From positions 1,302,001 to 1,366,000 of the forward strand of contig CAWDUX010000002.1 of the NCBI GenBank assembly GCA_963805605.1: 64,000 nucleotides of DNA, written 5' to 3'. Below the pieces are notes generated by a model. It was not told where the DNA came from, searched no databases, and saw only the letters and a program-made list of their open reading frames with translations. Both the position numbers and the translations under genes were made by a program. The stretch comes from Actinocatenispora sp963805605 (GTDB taxonomy: Bacteria > Actinomycetota > Actinomycetes > Mycobacteriales > Micromonosporaceae). Shown one piece after another: positions 55,779 through 64,000 of the stretch (within the stretch, counting starts at the first letter, position 1; each line of letters starts with the position of its first letter).

Positions 55779-57359
55779 GTCCACGGTGACCGAGACGTTG
55801 TGCCAGCCGGTGGCGCCGTTGGGTGCCACCTCGGCCCGCTGTTCGGTCTGCGTCTTCCCGTCCTCGTCGGTGGCCCGCACCCGCAGCGTGTGGTCTCCCG
55901 AGGTGGCCTGCCAGGTGTAGGTCCACTGCCGCCAGGTGTCCGTGGACGGCACGGACGCCAGCCGGGCCTCCTGCCAGTGCCCGTCGTCGACCTGCACCTC
56001 GACCTTGCGGATGCCGCGGTGCTGAGCCCAGGCGACACCACCGACCCGTACCGCTCCGGCCTTCAGCTTCGCGAACGGCTTCGGCGTGTCGATCCGTGAC
56101 TCAGTCTTGATCGGGGCCTTCGCCGAGTAGCCGCGCGGTACCCAGTAGGCGTCGTAGGCGGCGAAGGTCGTCACCTCCAGGTCGACCAGCCACTTGCAGG
56201 CCGACACGTAGCCGTACAGGCCCGGTACCACCATTCGGACCGGGAACCCGTGCTTGATCGGCAGCGGTTCACCGTTCATCGCCACCGCGAGCATGGCGTC
56301 CCGGCCGTCCAGCACCGCCGCGGTCGGTGTACCGATGGTCATGCCGTCGGCGGAGCGGCTGACGATCTGGTCGGCGTCGGCATGGACACCGACCTCGCGC
56401 AGCAGGTCGCGCAGGGAGATGCCGGTCCACCGGGCGTTACCCACGTACGTGCCGCCGACCGGGTTCGACACGCAGGTCAGGGTGATGTCGCGCTCCATCA
56501 GCGGTCGCTTCAGCAACTCATCGAAGCTGATGGTGCGCGGGTGGTCCACCCGGCCGTGGATCTTCAGCTGCCAGGTATCGGCCGGTACCTGCGGCAGGGT
56601 CAGCGCGGTGTCGATCCGGTAGAAGGTGCTGTTCGGGGTGCGCCACGGCTCCATTCCGGGAACCTTCAGGTCCACGCCCTGCGGTACCGGTTTCGCTGGG
56701 CTCGCCGGCCGGGGGATCTTGACCTCGGCCCGGGACCTGTCGGCCTGGAAACGCACTCTTTGTAGTGCCCGCCCGCCGAGGCCGGCGAGCGCGGCCACCG
56801 CCGCGGAACCCGCCGCCAGGAGCAGGAACCGACGCCGGTCCGCACCATCGGTCTCGGCACCGGCTGTTTCGGCTCCCGCGGCCCCGACCCATGCCGGCCT
56901 CTCCACCGCGGGACGGTTCGCGAAACGCAGCAACAGGACGAGGACGATCATGCCGGCCACCGCGCCCAGTACGGACGGCAGCAGGTCCAGCGGCCCGGAG
57001 CCCGGCTGGCCGAGCGCGGCGACCACGCCGATCACCCCGAACAGCCCGACACCTGCGACTCCGACGTTCTGCCACCGGCGGCCCAGCAGCCCGATCACGG
57101 CGGCGAAAGCGGCCAGCAGGATGTAGATGCCGGTCTTCAGGTAGGTCTTGTCGTTGGTGCCCAGGTTCTTCTTGGCGAACTCGGTGAGCGTGTCCGGCGA
57201 CAGCTTCACCACGCCGGCACCGACCGCCGCGATCGGCGACGCCTCCGGCCGGATGAACGCGGCCACGAGTTCGGCGACACCGATGGCGACCGCTGCGGCG
57301 AGCAGTCCGAGTCCCGCACCGATGATGATCTGGGTCAGCCGGGCGCGTCTGCGGGTCAT
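55776..57359 (-). CDS. membrane-anchored sulfite-oxidase-type molybdopterin oxidoreductase
   Basis: This 527-residue protein starts at ATG 57359 (MTRRRARLTQIIIGAGLGLL). The N-terminal 170 residues hold about four membrane helices. An internal DRRRFLLLAAGSAAVAALAG stretch resembles a Tat-type signal helix. The SUOX-fold Moco domain follows with the presumed Mo-ligand Cys in ITLTCVSNPVGG and the HGFPVRMVVPGLYGY segment. The last 100 residues are an Ig-like Mo-co dimerisation domain (VRVGGVAWAQHRGIRKVEVQ). It probably acts outside the membrane on an oxidised sulfur or similar substrate. It lies next to a fasciclin lipoprotein, a pairing often seen in actinobacteria. Confidence 0.9.
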   Translation of the reverse strand: MTRRRARLTQIIIGAGLGLLAAAVAIGVAELVAAFIRPEASPIAAVGAGVVKLSPDTLTEFAKKNLGTNDKTYLKTGIYILLAAFAAVIGLLGRRWQNVGVAGVGLFGVIGVVAALGQPGSGPLDLLPSVLGAVAGMIVLVLLLRFANRPAVERPAWVGAAGAETAGAETDGADRRRFLLLAAGSAAVAALAGLGGRALQRVRFQADRSRAEVKIPRPASPAKPVPQGVDLKVPGMEPWRTPNSTFYRIDTALTLPQVPADTWQLKIHGRVDHPRTISFDELLKRPLMERDITLTCVSNPVGGTYVGNARWTGISLRDLLREVGVHADADQIVSRSADGMTIGTPTAAVLDGRDAMLAVAMNGEPLPIKHGFPVRMVVPGLYGYVSACKWLVDLEVTTFAAYDAYWVPRGYSAKAPIKTESRIDTPKPFAKLKAGAVRVGGVAWAQHRGIRKVEVQVDDGHWQEARLASVPSTDTWRQWTYTWQATSGDHTLRVRATDEDGKTQTEQRAEVAPNGATGWHNVSVTVD

Positions 57360-57563
57360 GGTCGTACACCTCTCATCTGTCAAGAATCACCCGGTACGGC
57401 TGCGGCAGGTGCGCTGTGAGTGTGACGATCCGCAGACATTCTGCCGCCGGTGTCGAGACGCGGTGGGTCCGTACCCGCAGAGCACGATGCCCGGAGCGTG
57501 TCCGATCCTCGCCGATAGACACACCCCGGGCCGTGCCGCCATCTCACCAGGCGGGCATCTGAA

Positions 57564-58214
57564 CTACATGGCGGGCATCAGGACCGTGTCGACCAGGTAG
57601 ACCGTGGCGTTGGCGGTCTGCACGTTGCCGCACACCACGTTGGCCGGGCTGGTGTTGCCGGCGCCCTTGACGGTGAACGAGTCGCCGCTACCGGAGACGG
57701 TGACGCTGCCACCGTTGAGGGTCTTGTGGTCGCCGGCGATCTGGTCCGGGCCCAGCTTCTCCGGGATGACGTGCAGGGTCAGGATGCTCTTGATCTGCTT
57801 GTCGGTGAGCTTGCTCATGGTCGACTGCGGGATCTTGCTGAACGCGTCGTCGACCGGCGCGAACACCGTCAGTGCCTTGCCGCTGTTCAGCGAGTCGACC
57901 AGGTTCTCCGTCTTGGCCAGCTTCACCAGCGTCTTGAGCAGCGGGTTCCCGGCGGCCGCCGTACCGACCGGCACCTTCGCCATGGCGGCGGCACTACCCG
58001 GGTTGGACGGGTCGGTCGGGATCTTCGAGCAGGCCGCGCCGAAGGGCTGCCCGGCCGTGTCCTCGGTGGACTCGGGCGAGGCGGCCGCCGTGGGCGACGA
58101 CTTGCTCGACGCGTCCGACTTGCTGGAGTCACTCGAACCGCTGGAACATGCGGCCAGCGGCATCATCAGTGCGGCCCCGAGACTGACGGCGGCAAGGACG
58201 CGCTTCCGGTTCAT
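57564..58214 (-). CDS. fasciclin-domain lipoprotein
   Basis: This 216-residue surface lipoprotein has a signal peptide with lipobox LAAC at residues 20-23, a Ser/Ala/Thr/Pro linker to about residue 60 and one fasciclin (FAS1) domain. The H1 and H2 boxes are visible as LTVFAPVDDAFSKIP and TVYLVDTVLMPAM. It is of the MPT70/MPT83 kind. Three Cys besides the lipidated one are present. GGGGAG precedes the ATG. Its neighbour downstream on the same strand is the molybdoprotein. Confidence 0.93.
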   Translation of the reverse strand: MNRKRVLAAVSLGAALMMPLAACSSGSSDSSKSDASSKSSPTAAASPESTEDTAGQPFGAACSKIPTDPSNPGSAAAMAKVPVGTAAAGNPLLKTLVKLAKTENLVDSLNSGKALTVFAPVDDAFSKIPQSTMSKLTDKQIKSILTLHVIPEKLGPDQIAGDHKTLNGGSVTVSGSGDSFTVKGAGNTSPANVVCGNVQTANATVYLVDTVLMPAM

Positions 58215-58445
58215 TTCTCCCCCTACAGGCTAAATCTGCCGAATAAGTACGCTTAATCCCCGTACTCAGTGAGCGATTCGGCGCCGTCCACGCACCGGAT
58301 TGGTCCGCGATCACCGGGATTCGTGGATTTCCGGCCCCCCGCGCTGAAATCCGGCCCCGGGCAACTCCGGCCCGTCGGGTCGGCCCGGACGTGTCGGATC
58401 CAACACCGAACCTGCCGCGGTTACCTGGGTGTGACGCACTGGGGT

Positions 58446-58474
58446 AGGACACCCTTAATCGGTGGACGTAGCAT
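58446..58474 (+). promoter_or_regulatory. promoter of korA-korB (candidate)
   Basis: AGGACA (58446-58451) and TAGCAT (58469-58474) are spaced by 17 bases, placing a transcript start about 70 bases before the korA GTG. The rest of the gap 58215-58552 is the divergent upstream region of the fasciclin gene; I see no other clear element in it. Confidence 0.4.
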
Positions 58475-58552
58475 CGCCGGTAGGAGGAGCGGGCCGTCCT
58501 CTGACCGATCAAGCGGCGATTCCCCGGCCCGTCCTGAGGAGGTACACCGCTC

Positions 58553-60415
58553 GTGGCCAAGCAGGTCCGACAACTGGATCGGGTGGTCATCCGGTTCGCC
58601 GGCGACTCCGGCGACGGCATGCAGCTCACCGGCGACCGCTTCACCGCGGAGTCCGCGCAGCTCGGCAATGACCTGTCGACGCTGCCGAACTTCCCCGCCG
58701 AGATCCGGGCACCCGCCGGCACCCTCCCGGGCGTGTCGAGCTTCCAACTCCACTTCGCCGACTACGACATCCTGACCCCGGGTGACGCGCCGAACGTGCT
58801 CGTCGCGATGAACCCGGCGGCGCTCAAGGCAAATCTGCGTGATGTGCCGCGCGCCGCCGAGATCATCGTCAACACCGACGAGTTCACCCCGCGCAACCTG
58901 GCGAAGGTCGGTTACCAGGTCAATCCGCTGGAGGACGGCACACTCGAGTCCTACGCGGTACACCCGGTGCCGTTGACATCGCTGACCGTCAAGGCGCTGG
59001 AGGGCCTCAGCCTGTCCAAGAAGGACGCCGAACGGTCCAAGAACATGTTCGCGCTGGGCCTGCTCTCCTGGATGTACAGCCGCTCCGTGGAGGGCACCGA
59101 GGCGTTCCTGCGCAAGAAGTTCGCCAAGCGCCCCGAGCTGGTCGACGCCAACGTCACCGCGCTCAAGGCCGGCTGGAACTACGGCGAGACCACCGAGGAC
59201 TTCGCGGTCCAGTACCAGGTCAACCCGGCCAAGCTGCCCGCCGGCACCTACCGCAACATCACCGGCAACGTCGCGCTGTCCTACGGGCTGGTCGCGGCCA
59301 GCGTGCGCAGCGGCCGGCCGCTGTTCCTCGGCGCGTACCCGATCACCCCGGCCTCCGACGTGCTGCACGAACTGTCCAAGCACAAGCGGTTCGGTGTCAT
59401 CACCTTCCAGGCCGAGGACGAGATCGCCGCGGTGGGCGCCACCCTGGGCGCCTCGTACGGTGGTGCGCTCGGTGTGACCAGCACCTCAGGTCCCGGTGTC
59501 GCGCTCAAGGGCGAGACCATCGGCCTGGCGGTGATGCAGGAACTGCCCATGGTGATCTGCGACATCCAGCGGGCAGGGCCGTCCACGGGTATGCCGACCA
59601 AGACCGAACAGGCCGACCTCAACCTCGCGCTGTACGGCCGGCACGGCGAGTCACCCGCCGCAGTCATCGCCGCGAGTTCGCCGTCCGACTGCTTCCACGC
59701 GGCGATCGAGGCGTGCCGGATCGCCCTGACCTACCGGGTGCCGGTACTGCTGCTCTCCGACGGCTACCTGGCCAACGGTTCCGAGCCGTGGCGGCTGCCG
59801 AAGGTCAGTGACCTGCCGGAGATCCCGGTCGACTTCGCCACCGAGCCCAACCACGAGAACCCGGACGGGACCCGCAGCTTCTGGCCGTACCAGCGGGACC
59901 CGGAGACGCTGGCCCGGCCGTGGGCGATCCCAGGCACGCCGGGGCTGGAGCACCGGATCGGCGGCATCGAGAAGGCCGACGGCACCGGTGACATCTCCTA
60001 CGACCCCGCCAACCACGACAAGATGGTACGGCTGCGACAGGCCAAGGTGGACGCCATCGCGCGCGACATCGGCGACCTGACCGTGGACGACCCGTCCGAC
60101 GAGGCCCGCGTTCTCGTCCTCGGCTGGGGATCGACGTTCGGACCGATCGGTGCAGCGGTACGCCGGCTGCGCCGCAACGGCCACCAGATCGCACAGGCAC
60201 ACCTGCGGCACCTCAACCCGCTGCCGCTCAACACCGAGGAGGTGCTGCGGCGCTACGACAAGGTCGTGGTGCCGGAGATGAACCTCGGTCAGTTGTCCGG
60301 GCTGTTGCGAGCGAAGTTCGTGATCGACGTGATCGGCTACAACAAGGTCCTTGGTCTCCCGTTCACCGCTGGCGAACTGGAGACGGCACTTGAGGAGATC
60401 GTGAAGAATGTCTGA
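58553..60415 (+). CDS. korA: 2-oxoacid:ferredoxin oxidoreductase, alpha subunit (fused gamma-alpha)
   Basis: KorA is the large subunit of 2-oxoglutarate:ferredoxin oxidoreductase, which makes succinyl-CoA and reduced ferredoxin. The 620-residue product has an N-terminal gamma domain (VVIRFAGDSGDGMQLTGDRF, residues 10-30) fused to the pyrimidine-binding alpha domain (GAYPITPASDVLHELSKHKR, QAEDEIAAVGATLGASYGGA, DIQRAGPSTGMPTKTEQAD). The C-terminal domain ends with NKVLGLPFTAGELETALEEI. The start is GTG 58553 after GAGGAGG. It overlaps korB by eight bases. Confidence 0.94.
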   Translation: MAKQVRQLDRVVIRFAGDSGDGMQLTGDRFTAESAQLGNDLSTLPNFPAEIRAPAGTLPGVSSFQLHFADYDILTPGDAPNVLVAMNPAALKANLRDVPRAAEIIVNTDEFTPRNLAKVGYQVNPLEDGTLESYAVHPVPLTSLTVKALEGLSLSKKDAERSKNMFALGLLSWMYSRSVEGTEAFLRKKFAKRPELVDANVTALKAGWNYGETTEDFAVQYQVNPAKLPAGTYRNITGNVALSYGLVAASVRSGRPLFLGAYPITPASDVLHELSKHKRFGVITFQAEDEIAAVGATLGASYGGALGVTSTSGPGVALKGETIGLAVMQELPMVICDIQRAGPSTGMPTKTEQADLNLALYGRHGESPAAVIAASSPSDCFHAAIEACRIALTYRVPVLLLSDGYLANGSEPWRLPKVSDLPEIPVDFATEPNHENPDGTRSFWPYQRDPETLARPWAIPGTPGLEHRIGGIEKADGTGDISYDPANHDKMVRLRQAKVDAIARDIGDLTVDDPSDEARVLVLGWGSTFGPIGAAVRRLRRNGHQIAQAHLRHLNPLPLNTEEVLRRYDKVVVPEMNLGQLSGLLRAKFVIDVIGYNKVLGLPFTAGELETALEEIVKNV

Positions 60416-61472
60416 CCCGACACCCACCCCCCGGCGGGCGCTGACCCTGGTGCCCAAGGCGGAGGGCAAGCAGACAGCCAAGGAGTTCAAGAGCGATCAG
60501 GAGGTCCGGTGGTGCCCGGGCTGCGGCGACTACGCCATCCTGGCCGCGTTCCAGAGTTTCCTGCCGACGCTGGGCATCAAACGGGAGAACACCGTGGTGG
60601 TGTCGGGGATCGGGTGCTCGTCCCGCTTCCCCTACTACATGAACACCTACGGCATGCACTCCATCCACGGCCGCGCGCCGGCCATCGCCAGCGGGCTGTC
60701 GGTCTCCCGACCGGACCTGTCGGTCTGGATGATCACCGGCGACGGTGACGCGCTGTCCATCGGCGGCAACCACCTGATCCACGCGCTGCGGCGCAACGTC
60801 AACCTCAAGATCATGCTGTTCAACAACCGGATCTACGGGCTGACCAAGGGCCAGTACTCGCCGACCTCCGAGCTGGGCAAGGTGACGAAGTCCACCCCGG
60901 TCGGCTCGGCGGACGCGCCGTTCAACCCGGTGTCGCTGGCGTTGGGAGCCGAGGCGTCGTTCGTGGCCCGCACCTTGGACTCCGACCGCAAGCACCTGAC
61001 CTCCGTACTCACCGCGGCGGCCGAGCACAACGGCAGCGCGTTCATCGAGATCTACCAGAACTGCCCGATCTTCAACGACGACGCGTTCGAGGTGCTGAAG
61101 AACCCGGACACCCGGGACGAGGCGATCATCCGGGTGGAGCACGGGAAGCCGATCACCTTCGGCGTGGACGGGGTGCGCTGCGTGGTACGCGAAGGCTTCG
61201 GGCTGCGGGTGGCCGACACGGCCGACACCGATCCGGCGGACATCGTGGTGCACGACGCGTACACCCCGGACCCGTCGTACGCGTTCGCGCTCTCGCGGTT
61301 GTCCGGTGAGAGCATGGCGCACACCCCGATGGGTGTGCTGCGCAACGTGGACCGCCCCAGCTACGACGAGCTGGTCCGCGAGCAGGTCAGCACTGCCCAG
61401 GCGACGGTGACCTCCGCCGAGGAGGAACTCGACAAGCTGCTGTACGGCGGCGACACCTGGGCGATCGTCTGA
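60408..61472 (+). CDS. korB: 2-oxoacid:ferredoxin oxidoreductase, beta subunit
   Basis: KorB binds thiamine diphosphate and a 4Fe-4S cluster. The 354-residue product has WCPGCGDYAILAAFQSF near residue 37 with a CxxC pair, GIGCSSRFPYY, and the ThDP motif GDGDALSIGGNHLIHALRRN followed by LFNNRIYGLTKGQYSPTS. A conserved Cys in YQNCPIFNDDAF completes the cluster ligands. It overlaps korA by eight bases. With ferredoxin as the electron acceptor it could feed a ferredoxin-using complex I-like enzyme. Confidence 0.95.
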   Translation: MSDPTPTPRRALTLVPKAEGKQTAKEFKSDQEVRWCPGCGDYAILAAFQSFLPTLGIKRENTVVVSGIGCSSRFPYYMNTYGMHSIHGRAPAIASGLSVSRPDLSVWMITGDGDALSIGGNHLIHALRRNVNLKIMLFNNRIYGLTKGQYSPTSELGKVTKSTPVGSADAPFNPVSLALGAEASFVARTLDSDRKHLTSVLTAAAEHNGSAFIEIYQNCPIFNDDAFEVLKNPDTRDEAIIRVEHGKPITFGVDGVRCVVREGFGLRVADTADTDPADIVVHDAYTPDPSYAFALSRLSGESMAHTPMGVLRNVDRPSYDELVREQVSTAQATVTSAEEELDKLLYGGDTWAIV

Positions 61473-61486
61473 TCGCCGATCCTGAC

Positions 61487-61525
61487 GACGAACGGCCTGC
61501 GGACGTTGTCCGTGGGCCGTTCGTC
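61487..61525. terminator. shared hairpin between korB and the acetyltransferase gene
   Basis: Eleven-base perfect outer arms GACGAACGGCC / GGCCGTTCGTC, a TG/TG bulge and an inner CGGAC / GTCCG stem lie 14 bases past the korB stop and 39 bases before the opposite stop at 61565. It can serve both convergent genes. Confidence 0.75.
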
Positions 61526-61564
61526 TGTCCATCGCCGGACCTGGCACGGCATGGTGCTGCCGGC

Positions 61565-62065
61565 TCAGCCCGCGGGTGACGCTACGTCGACCGGACGGAT
61601 CATCGTCCATTCGTGCCGGGACCCGTCGGGTGCCGGCTCGGGCGCCAGCCCGGTCTCCCGGAAGCCGTGCCGCCGGTACAGCGTGGCGGCCGCGGTGTTG
61701 CCTTCCGCCACGTTGAGCCGTACCGACTGCGCGCCGGTGCTGCGGGCCCAGTCGAGCACCGCGGTGATGAGCCGGTCCCCCACCCCCTGCCCGCGTACGT
61801 CCGGGCTGACGAACATCGAGATGAGTTCGGCGACGCCGGCGGTTGCGGACGGGACGCCGCTGGCCATGCCGACCGGTACACCGTCGCGTACCGCGAGGAT
61901 GTGGTGGCCGGGGATGTCCAGCCGCTGGCGCCAGCGGCGCTCGTCGGCACCCTGCCAGTCGGCGAGCCGGGAACCGAACGCGGCGGACGCGTCGGCCAGC
62001 GCGGCGAGCCGCAGGTCCCGCCAGAGCTGCCAGTCGTCCGGGGCGATGGCGCGCAGTTCGAGCAT
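61565..62065 (-). CDS. GNAT family N-acetyltransferase
   Basis: This 166-residue GNAT acetyltransferase starts at ATG 62065 (MLELRAIAPDDWQLWRDLRL), which matches the fold boundary; the open frame goes further upstream with a non-family Pro/Arg-rich stretch. The acetyl-CoA-binding motif SPDVRGQGVGDRLI lies near residue 96-109. It is followed by VRLNVAEGNTAAATLYRRHG and FRETG. The substrate is unknown. It converges on korB. Confidence 0.9.
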   Translation of the reverse strand: MLELRAIAPDDWQLWRDLRLAALADASAAFGSRLADWQGADERRWRQRLDIPGHHILAVRDGVPVGMASGVPSATAGVAELISMFVSPDVRGQGVGDRLITAVLDWARSTGAQSVRLNVAEGNTAAATLYRRHGFRETGLAPEPAPDGSRHEWTMIRPVDVASPAG

Positions 62066-62402
62066 GCGCAGATCCTGCGCCGACCGTGGCGCTGGCGGCA
62101 ACCCGGATATGGCGGGATGAGGTTGAGGGGCCGGTGTGGCGGTCGCCTCTCGGCGAGTGGCGCGACGCGGCTCCTGCCCGAACTGCTCCGGCCCGAAGAA
62201 CGGGTGGACGCCCGGCGGTATTCCGCGACGGCAATAGGTGAGGCCCGGGGACACGACCACACCGACCTCCTGGCACAACCGGCCACACCCTGACGGCATT
62301 CCACCGCGCTACGTGGCGGGGGTCACAAATGAGTTCCCATCGAGTGGATCGACCATCAGCCGGGGGACACGGCCATCGGCCCGGACGTGCGAACATCGTC
62401 CG
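62066..62402. other. divergent intergenic region
   Basis: This 337-base stretch lies between the acetyltransferase and the holin-like gene, which are transcribed away from each other. It must hold both promoters, but I see no convincing -35/-10 pair, repeat or hairpin in it. Confidence 0.5.
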
Positions 62403-62792
62403 GTGCGGATCCTTATAAAGATCATCATCAACGCCATCGCGCTCTGGGCGGCGACCCTGCTGCCGGGCATCTCCCTCGGGCACGGCTCGATCCTGCGCAA
62501 GGCCGGCACGCTGCTCGCCGTGGCGGTCATCTTCGGGATCATCAACGCCGTGGTCAAGCCGATCATCAAGGTCGTCGGCTGCGGCTTCTACATCCTGACG
62601 CTCGGCCTGATCTCGCTGGTGGTGAACGCCCTGCTGTTCGTGCTGACCGGCTATCTCGCCGACAAGCTGCACCTGGCGTTCCACGTGGACGGGTTCTGGG
62701 CCGGATTCTGGGGCGCGATCATCGTGGCCGTGGTCGGCTTCGTGCTGCACCTCATCATCCCGGAACCCCGCCGCGACAACGACCGAGACTGA
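62403..62792 (+). CDS. phage-holin-like four-span membrane protein (family 4 type)
   Basis: This 129-residue protein starts at GTG 62403 (MRILIKIIINAIALWAATLL). It has about four membrane helices, with the family segment IFGIINAVVKPIIKVVGCGF then YILTLGLISLVVNALLFVLT. Proteins of this widespread family are called phage-holin-like but are chromosomal and of unknown role; there is no phage gene nearby. No clear Shine-Dalgarno sequence precedes the start, so translation may be leaderless or weak. Confidence 0.85.
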   Translation: MRILIKIIINAIALWAATLLPGISLGHGSILRKAGTLLAVAVIFGIINAVVKPIIKVVGCGFYILTLGLISLVVNALLFVLTGYLADKLHLAFHVDGFWAGFWGAIIVAVVGFVLHLIIPEPRRDNDRD

Positions 62793-62986
62793 AACATGGC
62801 CTCGCTCGCTCCGCTCGGCTCGGCAGGCGCTGGCTCCGCCCGGCGCTTGATCGGCCTGTAGAAGCCCTGCGGGGGCGACGCCTTCGGCGCGCCTCCTCGG
62901 CTTCTGCGGCCGAGCGCGCCGGGCCGCGCCGGTGAAAACAGCCACAACAGTGTGGGTCGGGCTGGTGTCCGCTCTACGGTTGCCCG

Positions 62987-63931
62987 GTGGGCAATGCACG
63001 GCACGGCTACCTCTACGGCCTGACGGCGTACGGCATCTGGGGTCTCCTTCCCATCTACCTGAAGCTGCTACGCCCGTCGACCGCACTGGACATCCTGGCC
63101 AACCGGATCCTCTGGTCGCTGGTCTGTTGCGTACTGGTGCTGGTGGTGCTCCGGCAGTGGCGGTGGCTGGCCGCCGTCGCACGCCAGCCCCGTACGGTCG
63201 GCAAGATCGTCCTCGCCGCAGTACTCATCGCGGTCAACTGGGGCGCGTACATCTACGGCGTGAACAGCGGTCACATCGTCGAATGTGCACTGGGCTACTT
63301 CATCAACCCGCTGGTGTCGATCCTGCTCGGCGTGATCGTGCTGCACGAACGGATGCGCCGCTGGCAGTGGGTCGCGGTCGGTACCGGTACGGCCGCAGTC
63401 CTGGTGATCACCGTCGACTACGGCCGCCCGCCGTGGATCGCACTCACCCTGGCCGGCGCGTTCGGCGGCTACGGCCTGATCAAGAAGACGCTACGGCTCC
63501 CGGCTGCGCACGGGTTGTTCGCCGAATCCGCCGTACTCGCCCTACCGGCCGCCGGCTACCTGCTGTACCTGTCGGCGACCGGGCACGGCACGCTCGGCAC
63601 GGTGTCGATCGGGCATACCGCACTGCTCGTCGGTTCCGGCGTGGCCACCGCGATCCCGCTGCTCTGCTTCGCCGCGGCAGCCAACCGTCTGCCGCTCTCC
63701 GCCGTCGGCATGATGCAGTACGTGACGCCGGTACTACAGCTCGGCTGCGGACTGGTGCTGTTCGGTGAACCGATGCCGCCAGCAGAGCTGATCGGTTTCG
63801 TACTGGTCTGGATCGCGCTGGCGGTGTTCAGCTGGGACCTGATCCGGCACTACCGCCGGCGCGTACCGGCCGGGCAGTCTGCGGACCCGTCGGACGGACG
63901 CCGGTACTCGCGCGCGGGCACCGGCGGCTGA
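62987..63931 (+). CDS. rarD: EamA family transporter, RarD type
   Basis: This 314-residue drug/metabolite transporter has about ten membrane helices in two EamA repeats. The RarD-specific N-terminus (GYLYGLTAYGIWGLLPIYLK), the segment VNWGAYIYGVNSGHIVECAL GYFINPL and the C-terminal MMQYVTPVLQLGCG match the subfamily. It starts at GTG 62987. The substrate of RarD-type exporters is uncertain. The 193 bases upstream are GC-rich and show no clear element. Confidence 0.93.
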   Translation: MGNARHGYLYGLTAYGIWGLLPIYLKLLRPSTALDILANRILWSLVCCVLVLVVLRQWRWLAAVARQPRTVGKIVLAAVLIAVNWGAYIYGVNSGHIVECALGYFINPLVSILLGVIVLHERMRRWQWVAVGTGTAAVLVITVDYGRPPWIALTLAGAFGGYGLIKKTLRLPAAHGLFAESAVLALPAAGYLLYLSATGHGTLGTVSIGHTALLVGSGVATAIPLLCFAAAANRLPLSAVGMMQYVTPVLQLGCGLVLFGEPMPPAELIGFVLVWIALAVFSWDLIRHYRRRVPAGQSADPSDGRRYSRAGTGG

Positions 63932-64000
63932 TCAGCCCGGAGGCGCCGGACTCGCCGCAGCGGCGCGTTCCACCTCCAGCAAGGATTCGCCGAGCAACTG
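63932..64000 (-). CDS. C-terminal end of an unidentified gene (partial)
   Basis: The last 69 bases, read on the minus strand, are open and end in a TGA at 63934-63932. They encode 22 residues (QLLGESLLEVERAAAASPAP then PG). The stop abuts the rarD stop in a shared TGATCA. The helical, acidic character and the position suggest the tail of a convergent gene that begins outside the window, but the piece is too short to identify and could be chance. Confidence 0.4.
   Translation of the reverse strand, partial: QLLGESLLEVERAAAASPAPPG

Noticed and set aside
62403..62792. Prophage remnant signalled by a holin-family protein
   Set aside because: This holin-like family is common on actinobacterial chromosomes, and there is no integrase, capsid or lysin gene or attachment site nearby.
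60363..63182. Minus-strand open frame of 939 codons opposite korB, the holin-like gene and rarD
   Set aside because: Shadow frame running through several certain plus-strand genes; composition is Arg/Asp/Gly/Val-rich with no domain.

Overview
This window is high-GC actinobacterial chromosome, most likely from a Micromonosporaceae-type actinomycete. That placement is an inference from gene content and gene order. It contains the S10, str, rpoBC, rplJL, rplKA and secE-nusG clusters, NusG and SecE with long N-terminal extensions, a complete mce operon, 2-oxoacid:ferredoxin oxidoreductase genes, and many GTG or TTG starts. Apart from four tRNAs there is no rRNA. I see no CRISPR array, insertion sequence or prophage. 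The gene order resembles, from memory, the korAB - second nuo cluster - htpX - yajQ - rpmG - secE - rplKA - rplJL - rpoBC - str - tuf - S10 region of Streptomyces coelicolor, with lineage-specific insertions.

From about 1 to 7,800, everything lies on the minus strand: the start of the S10 operon (rpsJ-rplC-rplD-rplW-rplB, the last cut by the window edge) and the str operon (rpsL-rpsG-fusA-tuf). Two small membrane protein genes follow, then rpoB-rpoC (9.5-16.9 kb). From 17.3 to 29.2 kb lies an intact mce lipid-import operon: ATPase, two YrbE permeases, MceA-F and two Mce-associated membrane proteins. It sits between rpoB and rplL. Next come a MerR-type regulator fused to DNA sliding-clamp domains, then rplJ-rplL with an L10-type leader, rplK-rplA, secE-nusG, tRNA-Trp, hadA-hadB, rpmG, tRNA-Met and tRNA-Thr.

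From 37.5 to 46 kb the genes concern c-di-GMP and the cell envelope. There is a frameshifted membrane GAF-GGDEF-EAL protein, an unannotated 43-residue secreted-peptide gene with a structured leader just upstream of it, tRNA-Tyr, and YajQ on the plus strand. A glycosyltransferase and polysaccharide deacetylase pair and the protease HtpX follow. From 45.5 to 55.2 kb there is a fragmentary complex I set (only nuoI, nuoC and nuoB) interrupted by an aldo/keto reductase and three tandem paralogous membrane proteins of unknown function. From 55.4 kb to the end are a small membrane protein, a sulfite-oxidase-like molybdoprotein beside a fasciclin lipoprotein, korA-korB, a GNAT acetyltransferase, a holin-like membrane protein and a RarD-type transporter.

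The most unusual items are the MerR / beta-clamp fusion with its self-operator, the secreted-peptide gene upstream of the broken c-di-GMP gene, the triplicated membrane protein family, the sharp codon-usage mosaic inside mceA, and several unusually perfect RNA hairpins in the leaders and spacers of the housekeeping operons.
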